From: Pararhodobacter sp. SW119 | GTDB lineage: Bacteria; Pseudomonadota; Alphaproteobacteria; Rhodobacterales; Rhodobacteraceae | Direction: 5' to 3' | Length of the DNA: 64,000 nt | Assembly: GCF_017811755.1 (NCBI RefSeq) | Contig: NZ_JADDJF010000010.1 | Span: forward strand, 47,659 to 111,658 | Shown here: in pieces, positions 57,139-64,000 of the stretch | Position numbering within the stretch: position 1 is the stretch's first letter | How the letters are laid out: each line of letters opens with the position of its first letter | Program-made: the position numbers and the translations under genes | Notes under the pieces: generated by a model | Seen by the model: the letters and a program-made list of their open reading frames with translations, nothing else | The model's database searches: none | Told to the model about the DNA's origin: nothing

Positions 57139-58283
57139 GCTATCTGGAATATAACGTCAAGATCACGCCGACCGGGCTGCGCAAGGTGCTGCACCTCAAC
57201 TGGCCGCTGGTTCTGTTGCTGGTGGCGGTCGCCTGCGTCGGCTTCCTGATGCTTTATTCGGTAGCGGGCGGTGACCTCTCGCGTTGGGCCGAACCGCAAA
57301 TGAAGCGCTTTGCCGGTGGCTTGGCGCTGATGTTCGCCATCGCGTTCGTTCCGCTCTGGTTCTGGCGCTCGATGGCGGGGCTGGCCTATGCCGTTTCGAT
57401 CCTGCTGCTCCTGGGGGTCGAATTCTTCGGCTCGCTCGGCATGGGCGCCAAACGCTGGTTGGAGTTGGGACCGATCCGGCTGCAACCATCGGAAATGGCG
57501 AAGATCACGGTCATCCTGGCAATGGCCGCCTATTATGACTGGCTGGATATCCGACGCACATCGCATCCGTTCTGGGTCCTGGTCGCGGTGATGATCGTAC
57601 TGATCCCTGTTGGTCTGGTGCTTCGTCAGCCAGATCTTGGAACCGCGCTGCTGATCCTGGGGGGTGGCGGGCTGGTGATTTTCTTCGCGGGCGTCAGCCT
57701 CTGGTACTTCGGCGTCCTGGTTGCCGCTGCGGGGGGGCTCGTTTCTGCCGTCGTTGCGTCGCGCGGGACTGAATGGCAACTCCTGAAGGACTACCAGTAT
57801 CGACGCATCGACAGCTTCCTCGACCCCACGCTGGATCCATTGGGCGCGGGCTACCATATCAACCAGGCGATGATTGCACTGGGTTCGGGCGGCTGGTCCG
57901 GACGCGGGTTCATGCAGGGCACACAATCCCGGCTGAACTTCCTGCCGGAAAAGCATACCGATTTCATCTTCACCACACTGGCCGAGGAGTTTGGGTTCGT
58001 CGGCGCGATATCGCTTCTGGTGCTATATCTGGCAATTCTGGTGACCTGTGTCGTCGCCGCACTCCAAAGTCAGAATCGCTTCGCTTCGCTGCTGATTCTC
58101 GGGGTCGCCGGCAACTTCTTCCTGTACTTCGCTGTCAACATGGCAATGGTCATGGGGCTTGCACCGGTCGTGGGTGTACCGCTGCCGCTGGTATCGTTCG
58201 GCGGCTCGGCGATGCTGATGATCCTGATCGGATTCGGCCTTGTGCAAAGCGCCTGTATCCATCGCCCGAAGGAGCGCGGATGA
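57135..58283 (+). CDS. mrdB: Peptidoglycan glycosyltransferase RodA
   Basis: RodA is the SEDS-family glycan polymerase of the elongasome. The 382-residue protein has about ten transmembrane helices. SEDS signatures are RWLELGPIRLQPSEMAKI, the catalytic Asp region of the large loop (QYRRIDSFLDPTLDPLGAGYHINQAMIALGSGG), FLPEKHTDFIFTTLAEEFGFVG and VVGVPLPLVSFGGSAML. The ATGA overlap with mrdA and with the next gene makes a continuous transcript likely. Confidence 0.96.
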   Translation: MSYLEYNVKITPTGLRKVLHLNWPLVLLLVAVACVGFLMLYSVAGGDLSRWAEPQMKRFAGGLALMFAIAFVPLWFWRSMAGLAYAVSILLLLGVEFFGSLGMGAKRWLELGPIRLQPSEMAKITVILAMAAYYDWLDIRRTSHPFWVLVAVMIVLIPVGLVLRQPDLGTALLILGGGGLVIFFAGVSLWYFGVLVAAAGGLVSAVVASRGTEWQLLKDYQYRRIDSFLDPTLDPLGAGYHINQAMIALGSGGWSGRGFMQGTQSRLNFLPEKHTDFIFTTLAEEFGFVGAISLLVLYLAILVTCVVAALQSQNRFASLLILGVAGNFFLYFAVNMAMVMGLAPVVGVPLPLVSFGGSAMLMILIGFGLVQSACIHRPKERG

Positions 58284-59215
58284 ACACAACGATCCTTTTT
58301 GCCGGTGGTGCGGCGCGCTGGCCAATATGGGAGGCGCCGCTTCGCCGCGCCCTTGAAGAATCCGGTATCCATGCTGATCTGACGACCTCGGCAGCGCCCG
58401 AAACAGTCGATTTCATTGTCTACGCCCCGAGTGGCGACATCCCTGCCGACTTCACCCCGTTCATTCGATGCCGCGCTGTCCTCAGCCTCTGGGCAGGAGT
58501 GGAGCGGATCGCCAGCAACACCACCTTGACCCAGCCGCTTTGCCGTATGGTCGACCCCGGACTGACTCAGGGAATGGTCGAGTACGTCACTGGCCACGTG
58601 CTGCGTCATCACCTCGGGCTGGATGCCATCCTTCGTTCGCAGAACGGGCGCTGGAATCCGGTGGCGCCACCGCTGGCAACCAAGCGCCCGGTCGGCATCT
58701 TGGGTCTGGGCGAATTGGGCGCGGCTTGTGCAAACACATTGGCGACAATCGGTTTTCCCGTCATGGGATGGAGTCGGAGTGAAAAGACGCTACAGGATGT
58801 AGATTGCTACCATGGGGATGAGGGCCTAAGCGCAGTGCTGAGGCGTGCGAAGATTGTCGTGACATTATTACCTGCGACCACTGCCACCGAGAACATCCTC
58901 GATGCAAGGCGACTCGCACTGCTGCAGCAGGGTGCGACAATCATCAATCCCGGTCGCGGGTCACTGATCGACGACGACGCGCTCCTGGGCGCGCTCAATT
59001 CCGGCCAAGTCGGGCACGCCACGCTTGACGTGTTCCGAACCGAGCCCTTGCCCATCGAACATCCCTTCTGGAGTCATCCGCGCGTCACGGTAACCCCACA
59101 CATCGCTGCCGACACGCGACCGGAAACCGCCTCACGCGTGATTGCCGAAAATGTCCGCCGCGGTCTTGCCGGCGAGCCGTTGATGCACCTTGTGGACCGC
59201 GAAGCCGGGTACTGA
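58280..59215 (+). CDS. ghrA: Glyoxylate/hydroxypyruvate reductase A
   Basis: A 311-residue D-2-hydroxyacid dehydrogenase that reduces glyoxylate and hydroxypyruvate with NAD(P)H. The Rossmann loop is VGILGLGELGAACANTLATIGF. WSRSEK follows, consistent with NADPH preference, then INPGRGSLIDDDALLGAL with the catalytic Arg and VTVTPHIAADTRPET with the catalytic His. The short, N-terminally reduced catalytic domain matches GhrA rather than GhrB. It overlaps mrdB by 4 bp (ATGA) after a GGAG site, so it is read with the cell-shape genes although its function is metabolic. Confidence 0.92.
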   Translation: MNTTILFAGGAARWPIWEAPLRRALEESGIHADLTTSAAPETVDFIVYAPSGDIPADFTPFIRCRAVLSLWAGVERIASNTTLTQPLCRMVDPGLTQGMVEYVTGHVLRHHLGLDAILRSQNGRWNPVAPPLATKRPVGILGLGELGAACANTLATIGFPVMGWSRSEKTLQDVDCYHGDEGLSAVLRRAKIVVTLLPATTATENILDARRLALLQQGATIINPGRGSLIDDDALLGALNSGQVGHATLDVFRTEPLPIEHPFWSHPRVTVTPHIAADTRPETASRVIAENVRRGLAGEPLMHLVDREAGY

Positions 59216-59321
59216 AACGGATGATGTCGCGGTTCTTTGCATCGGTATCATCGGCATGCACATAACCGGACTTGCGCCGACGCGGACATTCGCAAAGATC
59301 GTGATCGTGAAGTCGGACCGA

Positions 59322-60131
59322 TCAATCATGCCGGCGCAACCGCTGCCAGATACCGGCGCCCGCAACCGAGCCAGTGAAAATCGCCGCAGCAGCGGTCACG
59401 ATGCTTGGCCCAGCGGGCGTGTCGAGGCTCAGCGAGAGACCCAAGCCGGCGGAGACTGCAATCCAGCCAAGCAAGACCGCGAGGATCGCCATCCCCTCGG
59501 GGGATCGGGCGTAGACCCGCGCCGCCGCGGCCGGCACGATTAACATCGCCGCGATCAGCAGCGCGCCCACCACCCGCAGCGAGGCCGCAACCGTGATCGC
59601 CAGTGCGAGTGTCAGGACAAGCCGCTCCAGATCGGGGCGGATACCATTGCTTTGCGCCAGTTCCTCGCTGATCGTCGCGGTCAGGAGACTGCGCCATCGC
59701 CAGAGGAGCAAGCCAAGGACGGCCATGGCTCCAGCCCCGATCACCCAGAGTTCGGACCAGGAAACTGTCAGGATATCTCCAAAGAGATAGGCCGTCAGAT
59801 CGACGCGCACGGCAGGCAGAAATGATACCGCGACCAATCCCAGCGCCAGCGCCGAATGCGCCAGAACGCCCAAGGTCGTATCCATCGCCCAGCCGCGCCC
59901 AGCCAGCGTGGAGACGAGGACCGCCATCAAGAGCGCAGTTGCCAGCGTGCCGAGAAAAACTGAAATCGAAAAAGCAAGCGCCAGTGCAACGCCGAGAATG
60001 GCGGCGTGTGCCGTCGCATCCCCGAAGTAAGCCATCCGCCGCCAGATGACGAAGCAACCCAGCGGTCCAGATGCCGCTGCGACCATCGCCCCCGCCAGGA
60101 GCGCGCGCAGCATGAAGTCGTCAAGGATCAT
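59322..60131 (-). CDS. znuB: Zinc ABC transporter permease
   Basis: A 269-residue ABC-3-type permease with about eight transmembrane helices that, with ZnuA and ZnuC, imports zinc. Family segments are MLRALLAGAMVAAASGPLGCFVIWRRMAYFGDATAHAAILGVAL at the N-terminus and ASLRVVGALLIAAMLIVPAAAARV near the C-terminus. The ATG at 60131 overlaps the end of znuC by 11 bp. Longer in-frame starts lie within the znuC tail and encode a non-homologous Thr/Arg-rich prefix. It is convergent with ghrA. Confidence 0.94.
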   Translation of the reverse strand: MILDDFMLRALLAGAMVAAASGPLGCFVIWRRMAYFGDATAHAAILGVALALAFSISVFLGTLATALLMAVLVSTLAGRGWAMDTTLGVLAHSALALGLVAVSFLPAVRVDLTAYLFGDILTVSWSELWVIGAGAMAVLGLLLWRWRSLLTATISEELAQSNGIRPDLERLVLTLALAITVAASLRVVGALLIAAMLIVPAAAARVYARSPEGMAILAVLLGWIAVSAGLGLSLSLDTPAGPSIVTAAAAIFTGSVAGAGIWQRLRRHD

Positions 60132-60885
60132 GAACATGCACCTCATGCGCCGCGGCATGGTCAGGGTGGTCGTGCGCATGGTCATGATTGTGCTGATAAA
60201 GCGCCAGCGCCCCCCCGGTTCCCAGGCCGAAAAGCGCCCGGTACTCTGGAGCGGCCGAGACGGCGCTTGGTGTTCCTTGGCAACAGATATGCCCGTTCAG
60301 GCACAAGACCCGGTCTGAGGCGCTCATGACGACGTGCAAGTCGTGGCTGACCAGTAGTACCGCGCAGCCCAGTTCCCGTCGGACGTCTTCGATGAGGCGG
60401 TAGAAGGCGGCGATGCCGGGTTGATCGAGTCCCTGCGTCGGCTCATCCAGGGCCAGAAGCTGAGGCTTGCCTGCCAGCGCCCGCGCCAGCAACACCCGCT
60501 GGAACTGGCCGCCGGAAAGTGTCGCCAGATCCCGATCGGCGACACCTGGCACACCGACACGGCTGAGCAGCGAATCGATGCTGTTACGGTCGAGAAACTG
60601 ACCGAGCTTCACGAAGCGCGCAACTGTCAAGGGCAGGCTCGGGTCAAGGTGAAGACGCTGCGGCACATACCCGATACGCAAACGATTTTCCCGCTCAACC
60701 GTGCCGACCAATGGCTTCGTCATTCCAAGCGCGGCCTTGAGAAAAGTGGACTTTCCTGACCCGTTCGGGCCAACGATCGTCACGATTTCGCCGACATTTA
60801 ACACAAAATCGATGCGGCTCAAGACAGGGGCGGCATTCCCGTAAGCCACGGAAACGCCAGCCATGCGGATCAGCGGTGCGATCAT
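60121..60885 (-). CDS. znuC: Zinc ABC transporter ATP-binding protein with His-rich tail
   Basis: A 254-residue ATPase of the zinc importer: GPNGSGKSTFLKAALG (Walker A), signature LSGGQFQRVLLARALA, LLALDEPTQGLD (Walker B) and LLVSHDLHVVM. The C-terminus is a histidine/aspartate-rich tail (HNHDHAHDHPDHAAAHEVHV) that could bind zinc on the cytoplasmic side. The ATG at 60885 overlaps the zur stop by 4 bp, so zur-znuC-znuB is one transcript. Confidence 0.95.
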   Translation of the reverse strand: MIAPLIRMAGVSVAYGNAAPVLSRIDFVLNVGEIVTIVGPNGSGKSTFLKAALGMTKPLVGTVERENRLRIGYVPQRLHLDPSLPLTVARFVKLGQFLDRNSIDSLLSRVGVPGVADRDLATLSGGQFQRVLLARALAGKPQLLALDEPTQGLDQPGIAAFYRLIEDVRRELGCAVLLVSHDLHVVMSASDRVLCLNGHICCQGTPSAVSAAPEYRALFGLGTGGALALYQHNHDHAHDHPDHAAAHEVHVHDP

Positions 60886-61379
60886 TCGACACCCTCGTCC
60901 GATACGTCCTGACCTTGGCAATCCGCGCATAGACCACTGGCTTCCAGACTCGTGCGCTCCACGGCGAATCCCGCTGCATGAGCGTCTTGAACCAGCATCT
61001 GTCGCAAGTGCCCGGCGTGGAGTTCATCGACGCGGCGACATATCCGGCAGATCAGAAAAGCTGCGTGATGTGTCTCGCCGGGGTGACTGCAGGCGGTAAA
61101 GGCATTGATCCGACGCAAGCGATGGGCGAGACCATGCTCGACCAGAAAATCAAGCGCGCGATAGGCAACGGGGGGCTGACTGCCGAATCCGTCGGCAGCC
61201 AGCCGCGCCAGCACGTCGTAGGCGCCTATCGCGCCCGAGGCTTCCAACAGGATTTCAAGAGTGCGTCGGCGGACCGGCGTCAACCGCAGACCCTGCGCGC
61301 GCAGCTGAACTTCGGCGCGCGAAATCGCCGGACCAGGTCCGACTTGCGCGCCGTGATCGGATTCGAGCGGTTTGCTCAT
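60882..61379 (-). CDS. zur: Zinc uptake regulator (Fur family)
   Basis: A 165-residue Fur-family repressor. It has an N-terminal winged helix (LRLTPVRRRTLEILLEASGAIGAYDVLARLAADGFGSQPPVAYRALDFLVEHGLAHRL) and a C-terminal metal-binding/dimerisation domain with ACSHPGETHHAAFLICRICRRVDEL and the structural-zinc pair GLCADCQ. Assignment to Zur and not Fur or Mur rests on these Cys pairs and on the znu context. It is first in zur-znuC-znuB, divergent from znuA, with a Zur-box-like palindrome in between, so it probably represses itself. Confidence 0.95.
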   Translation of the reverse strand: MSKPLESDHGAQVGPGPAISRAEVQLRAQGLRLTPVRRRTLEILLEASGAIGAYDVLARLAADGFGSQPPVAYRALDFLVEHGLAHRLRRINAFTACSHPGETHHAAFLICRICRRVDELHAGHLRQMLVQDAHAAGFAVERTSLEASGLCADCQGQDVSDEGVE

Positions 61380-61435
61380 TTAGATCTTTCCCGTCGACGA
61401 GCGGAACATCGGCGACATTGCCGATCAGCTCGCAA

Positions 61436-61464
61436 TTGACATGTAATAATATTACCATTAAATC
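61436..61464 (+). promoter_or_regulatory. znuA promoter enclosing a Zur-box-like operator
   Basis: TTGACA (61436-61441, full consensus) and TAAATC (61459-61464) are 17 bp apart. The spacer contains the palindrome GTAATA-a-TATTAC (61443-61455), close to alphaproteobacterial Zur sites. Repressor bound here would block RNA polymerase at znuA and could also cover the divergent zur promoter. Confidence 0.8.
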
Positions 61465-61500
61465 CCATGGCAACCACTGCCAAACCACGGAGAACTCAAG

Positions 61501-62550
61501 ATGCGTTACCGCAGCTTGCGCCGTAGCGCTAGCCTCGCCGCCATATTCGTCGCGATCGGGCCCCATGCCGCCTTTGCCGGCCCGCCTGAGATTGTCACCG
61601 ACCTGCCGGTGACGCATTCACTGGTCGCGACGGTGGTGGGCGAACTCGCCACCCCTTCGCTCTTGCTGGACCGCGGCGGTGACCCGCATCACTTCCAGCT
61701 TCGCCCGTCCCAGGCGCGGGCGGTATCGCAAGCAGGATTGGTGGTATGGATGGGTCCCGACCTGTCGCCGTGGATGTCGCGTACCGTGGACGCGTTGTCG
61801 GGCGGCGCGGCGCTTGAGTTGCTGGAAGTCGGTGGGATCGAACTGCAGGACTTTCGGGAGTCGCGATTGACTGGTGCGGAGGCGTCTGTGGCGCGTGACC
61901 ACGACCATGGGCATGACGATCACGGCGAACATGATGTGCATCATCAACACGGCCATGACGACAATCATGACCATGAAGCGCATGATCGTGCCGATGAAGA
62001 CCACGCCGGACATCATCATGAGCACGTGGGGCTTGACCCGCACGCATGGATGGCGCCGCAGAACGCCGTCGTCTGGCTTGATGCGATTGCGGCGACGCTT
62101 GCGGATCTGGACCCGCAGAATGCCGAGATCTATCGCGCGAACGCCGATGCGGGCAAGGATCGCATTCTCGCCATGCAGGCAGAGATTGCCGAGAAACTGG
62201 CCCCGGTCGGGGATGCCGGGCTGGTGATGTACCATGATGCCTACGGATACATTGCGACCGCATTCGGTCTGAATATCCTCGGCACGATCGCGCTGGGAGA
62301 TGCCGCAGATCCCGGTGCCGCGCGGTTGTCGGCGATCCGCGCAAGCCTGTCCGACATTGGCGCCGTCTGCGTCTTTCCGGAGGTCAATCATGCTGATGCC
62401 TATGTGAACCTTGTCAGCGAGGGCAGCGGGCTGAAAATCGGCGATCCGCTGGACCCTGCCGGGGTGATGCTTGAGCCAGGCGCGGAACTCTATCCGAGCC
62501 TGATGCGCGAGATGGCCACCGCGATCGCGAGCTGCGTGACCGAAGACTGA
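61501..62550 (+). CDS. znuA: Periplasmic zinc-binding protein
   Basis: A 349-residue solute-binding protein of the zinc importer. A signal peptide (about residues 1-28, ending FAGPPEI) is followed by the cluster A-1 fold: DLPVTHSLVATVVGELA, with zinc-ligand His in GGDPHHFQLRPSQ and in VGLDPHAWMAPQNA. Between them, about residues 130-178, is a long His/Asp-rich loop (HDHGHDDHGEHDVHHQHG ...), the hallmark of ZnuA as opposed to manganese-binding relatives. GGAG lies about 10 bases upstream of the ATG. Confidence 0.96.
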   Translation: MRYRSLRRSASLAAIFVAIGPHAAFAGPPEIVTDLPVTHSLVATVVGELATPSLLLDRGGDPHHFQLRPSQARAVSQAGLVVWMGPDLSPWMSRTVDALSGGAALELLEVGGIELQDFRESRLTGAEASVARDHDHGHDDHGEHDVHHQHGHDDNHDHEAHDRADEDHAGHHHEHVGLDPHAWMAPQNAVVWLDAIAATLADLDPQNAEIYRANADAGKDRILAMQAEIAEKLAPVGDAGLVMYHDAYGYIATAFGLNILGTIALGDAADPGAARLSAIRASLSDIGAVCVFPEVNHADAYVNLVSEGSGLKIGDPLDPAGVMLEPGAELYPSLMREMATAIASCVTED

Positions 62551-62592
62551 GCGCAGCTTGACCCGGGCGGGTCGCTATGGCCTGTTGCCAGG

Positions 62593-63264
62593 ATGTGCGG
62601 CCGGTTCGCGATCACGCTGCCTGACGAGGCGATGGTGCAGCTCTTCGGCGCGGCGCCGGCGAACGATCTGCCGCCGGTGCCGCGCTACAATGTCTGTCCG
62701 ACGCAACCCGTGGCAGCGGTCATCAGCCGCGAGGGCACGCGGCATTACGGGCCGATGCGCTGGGGGTTGATCCCGCGCTGGTACAAGCACCCGACCGACG
62801 GTCCGCTGCTGTTCAACGCCCGGTCCGAGACGCTGGCCGAAAAGCCCGCCTTTCGCGAGGCGGCACGCGCGCGGCGGTGCCTGATCCCCGCCACAGGCTT
62901 CTACGAATGGACGAAGGAGGGCGAGGCGCGGCTGCCCTGGTTCATCCAGCGTGCCGACGACGCGCCGCTGGTGATGGCGGGCGTCTGGCAGGTCTGGCAC
63001 GGACCCGAGGGATCACGGGTGGGGACCTGCGCCATCGTGACTTGCGCCGCCGTGGGGGGTATGGCCGAGTTGCACGACCGCGTGCCGGTGATCCTGGAGC
63101 CCGGGGACTGGGCGCTGTGGCTGGGCGAGGAAGGGCACGGCGCGGCCCGACTGATGCGCCCCCTGCCCGACGGGGCGCTGGCTTTCCATCGGGTCGGGAC
63201 GGAGGTCAATTCAAACCGGGCAGAGGGGCCAGAGCTGATCGAGCCCGTTTCAAGCCCGAGTTGA
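62593..63264 (+). CDS. yedK: SOS response-associated peptidase YedK (HMCES family)
   Basis: A 223-residue SRAP-domain protein that forms a thiazolidine crosslink with abasic sites in single-stranded DNA, protecting them. The catalytic Cys2 is in MCGRFAITL, exposed after Met removal. Other family residues are in FNARSETLAEKPAFREA, IPATGFYEW (catalytic Glu) and LHDRVPVIL (catalytic His). It starts 42 bp after znuA but is functionally unrelated. Confidence 0.95.
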   Translation: MCGRFAITLPDEAMVQLFGAAPANDLPPVPRYNVCPTQPVAAVISREGTRHYGPMRWGLIPRWYKHPTDGPLLFNARSETLAEKPAFREAARARRCLIPATGFYEWTKEGEARLPWFIQRADDAPLVMAGVWQVWHGPEGSRVGTCAIVTCAAVGGMAELHDRVPVILEPGDWALWLGEEGHGAARLMRPLPDGALAFHRVGTEVNSNRAEGPELIEPVSSPS

Positions 63265-63299
63265 GGGGAGCGCACGCGCGCGGGGGGCAGAAGCGGCCG

Positions 63300-63328
63300 T
63301 GCGCGCATGCGCGCATTTCTCTAGTTTT
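63300..63328 (+). terminator. Predicted intrinsic terminator after yedK
   Basis: The perfect palindrome TGCGCGCATGCGCGCA (63300-63315) forms a 6-bp GC stem with a CATG loop and is followed by TTTCTCTAGTTTT, a reasonable U-tract. Confidence 0.55.
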
Positions 63329-63369
63329 ATGATTTTGCTGTATAAAATCGGCGGTGTCTGCGTTCCGAA

Positions 63370-64000
63370 AGACCTCTGCATAACTGAGGATTCCCGCTGG
63401 TTTTCTGCTTTGGTATGGTTTGCCAGCATGATTTCCGGGGGGACGATGGACCTTTTCCTACGCGAAGCGGCAGATCGGATTGGTGATGACCATGTGCTTT
63501 CCAAGATCGATGCGCTGATCGACTGGCGGGCGGTCTCACCGATTCTGACACGTGGTCTGGGGCGTTCGGGGATCGGGCCGCAGGGCTTCGATCCGCTGGT
63601 GCTGTTGAAGTGCCTGCTGATCGGCCAGTGGCACGGGCTGTCGGACCCGAAACTGGAACGTGCCCTCAAGGTGCGGCTGGATTTCATGATGTTTTGCGGG
63701 CTCGGCCTGCATGCGCCGGTGCCGGACGAGACCACTCATTGCCGGTTTCGCAACGCATTGGTCAAAGGTGGGGTTTACGATGATCTGCTGGCCGAAGTTT
63801 GCCGCCAGCTCGAACATCACGGGCTCAAGCTGAAGGCCGCAGAGACCGCAATCATCGACGCCACCTTGGTTGAAAGCGCCGCGCGGCCGCGCAGCCATAT
63901 CGACCCACCACAGGACCGAGCCGAGGGGGACGCCGCGGATGCTCCGGACATGCATTTCAGCGCCGATCCCGATGCACGTTGGGTGAAGAAGGGGTCGAAG
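63370..64000 (+). mobile_element. IS5-type insertion sequence, left part
   Basis: The element seems to begin near 63370 with a likely terminal repeat (GACCTCTGCATAACTGAGG), carries a transposase gene and runs off the right edge. The right end and target duplication are out of view. The change from GC-rich flank to more moderate GC supports insertion. Confidence 0.7.
63428..64000 (+). CDS. IS5-family transposase, N-terminal part
   Basis: The first 191 codons of a DDE transposase, cut by the window end. It has an N-terminal DNA-binding segment (LSKIDALIDWRAVSPIL...RSGIGPQGFDPLVLLKCLLIGQW) and LSDPKLERALKVRLDFMMFCGL, then PDETTHCRFRNAL. The first catalytic aspartate is in AIIDATLVESAARPR. This arrangement is typical of IS5 (IS5 or IS1031 groups). 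A second Met six codons later (MDLFLREAADRIG) may be the real start. No frameshift is seen in the visible part, so the copy may be active. Confidence 0.9.
   Translation, partial: MISGGTMDLFLREAADRIGDDHVLSKIDALIDWRAVSPILTRGLGRSGIGPQGFDPLVLLKCLLIGQWHGLSDPKLERALKVRLDFMMFCGLGLHAPVPDETTHCRFRNALVKGGVYDDLLAEVCRQLEHHGLKLKAAETAIIDATLVESAARPRSHIDPPQDRAEGDAADAPDMHFSADPDARWVKKGSK

Noticed and set aside
63300..63315. TGCGCGCATGCGCGCA as a recombination or origin site
   Set aside because: Position just after yedK and a following T-rich run fit a terminator better.

Overview
The window is about 64 kb of GC-rich (roughly two-thirds GC) bacterial chromosome. Gene content and order point to an alphaproteobacterium of the family Rhodobacteraceae: phosphatidylcholine synthase Pcs, a plant-type glutamate-cysteine ligase, a YqgE gene divergent from a DsbD-N-like gene, mreBCD-mrdAB directly after leuA, a zur-znuCB operon divergent from znuA, and GC-rich intergenic repeats. 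Almost everything is core housekeeping. I saw no tRNA, rRNA, CRISPR array or prophage. The only clear mobile element is an IS5-type transposase cut by the right edge.

Layout. 1-5.6 kb: priA (cut by the left edge), transaldolase, a DUF484 protein with xerC, pcs, and a DMT-family exporter. 5.8-11.1 kb: ileS, a MarR regulator, yqgE, and a DsbD-N-like secreted protein. 11.4-17.7 kb, minus strand: an RND efflux permease with its adaptor, moaB, and a family-4 uracil-DNA glycosylase. 17.8-20.7 kb: pyrB, then pgsA-moaD-moaE. 21-25 kb: an OmpA-like protein, ubiA, rsmE. 25.3-30 kb: a small membrane protein, gshA, ttcA, and a c-di-GMP phosphodiesterase. 30-36 kb: a tightly packed run of yidC, MOSC protein, hexapeptide acetyltransferase, engB, argB, ferredoxin-like protein and a SixA-like phosphatase. 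36.4-37.1 kb: an orphan proteasome-beta-like Ntn hydrolase inside a repeat cluster. 37.4-45 kb: P-type ATPase, thioredoxin-like protein, and a MacB-like ABC export cassette. 45.3-50.7 kb: D-Ala-D-Ala carboxypeptidase with a SPOR-like tail, mnmH, a haemolysin-III protein, a thioesterase and a conserved unknown. 50.7-59.2 kb: leader-peptide-controlled leuA, the rod-shape cluster mreBCD-mrdAB, ghrA. 59.3-63.3 kb: zinc uptake (zur, znuCBA) and yedK.

The parts I find most interesting are these. (1) The orphan Ntn hydrolase has Thr, Asp and Lys at exact proteasome spacing and no propeptide. It sits in a stretch of about 1 kb between two repeat modules that are contiguous elsewhere in the window. 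(2) Repeat module B occurs three times, and its hairpins keep pairing through compensatory changes. (3) Repeat module A carries four 11-bp iterated units. (4) A 74-75-nt module with a TGTCCAAnnTTGGACA palindrome is shared between the ttcA upstream region and a distant intergenic site. (5) leuA has a leucine-run leader peptide. (6) A Zur-box-like palindrome lies inside a near-consensus znuA promoter.

Coordinates are read from the sequence. Functions are assigned by recognising motifs and families, without database searches. Start codons are choices among in-frame candidates, and reasons are given where it matters.
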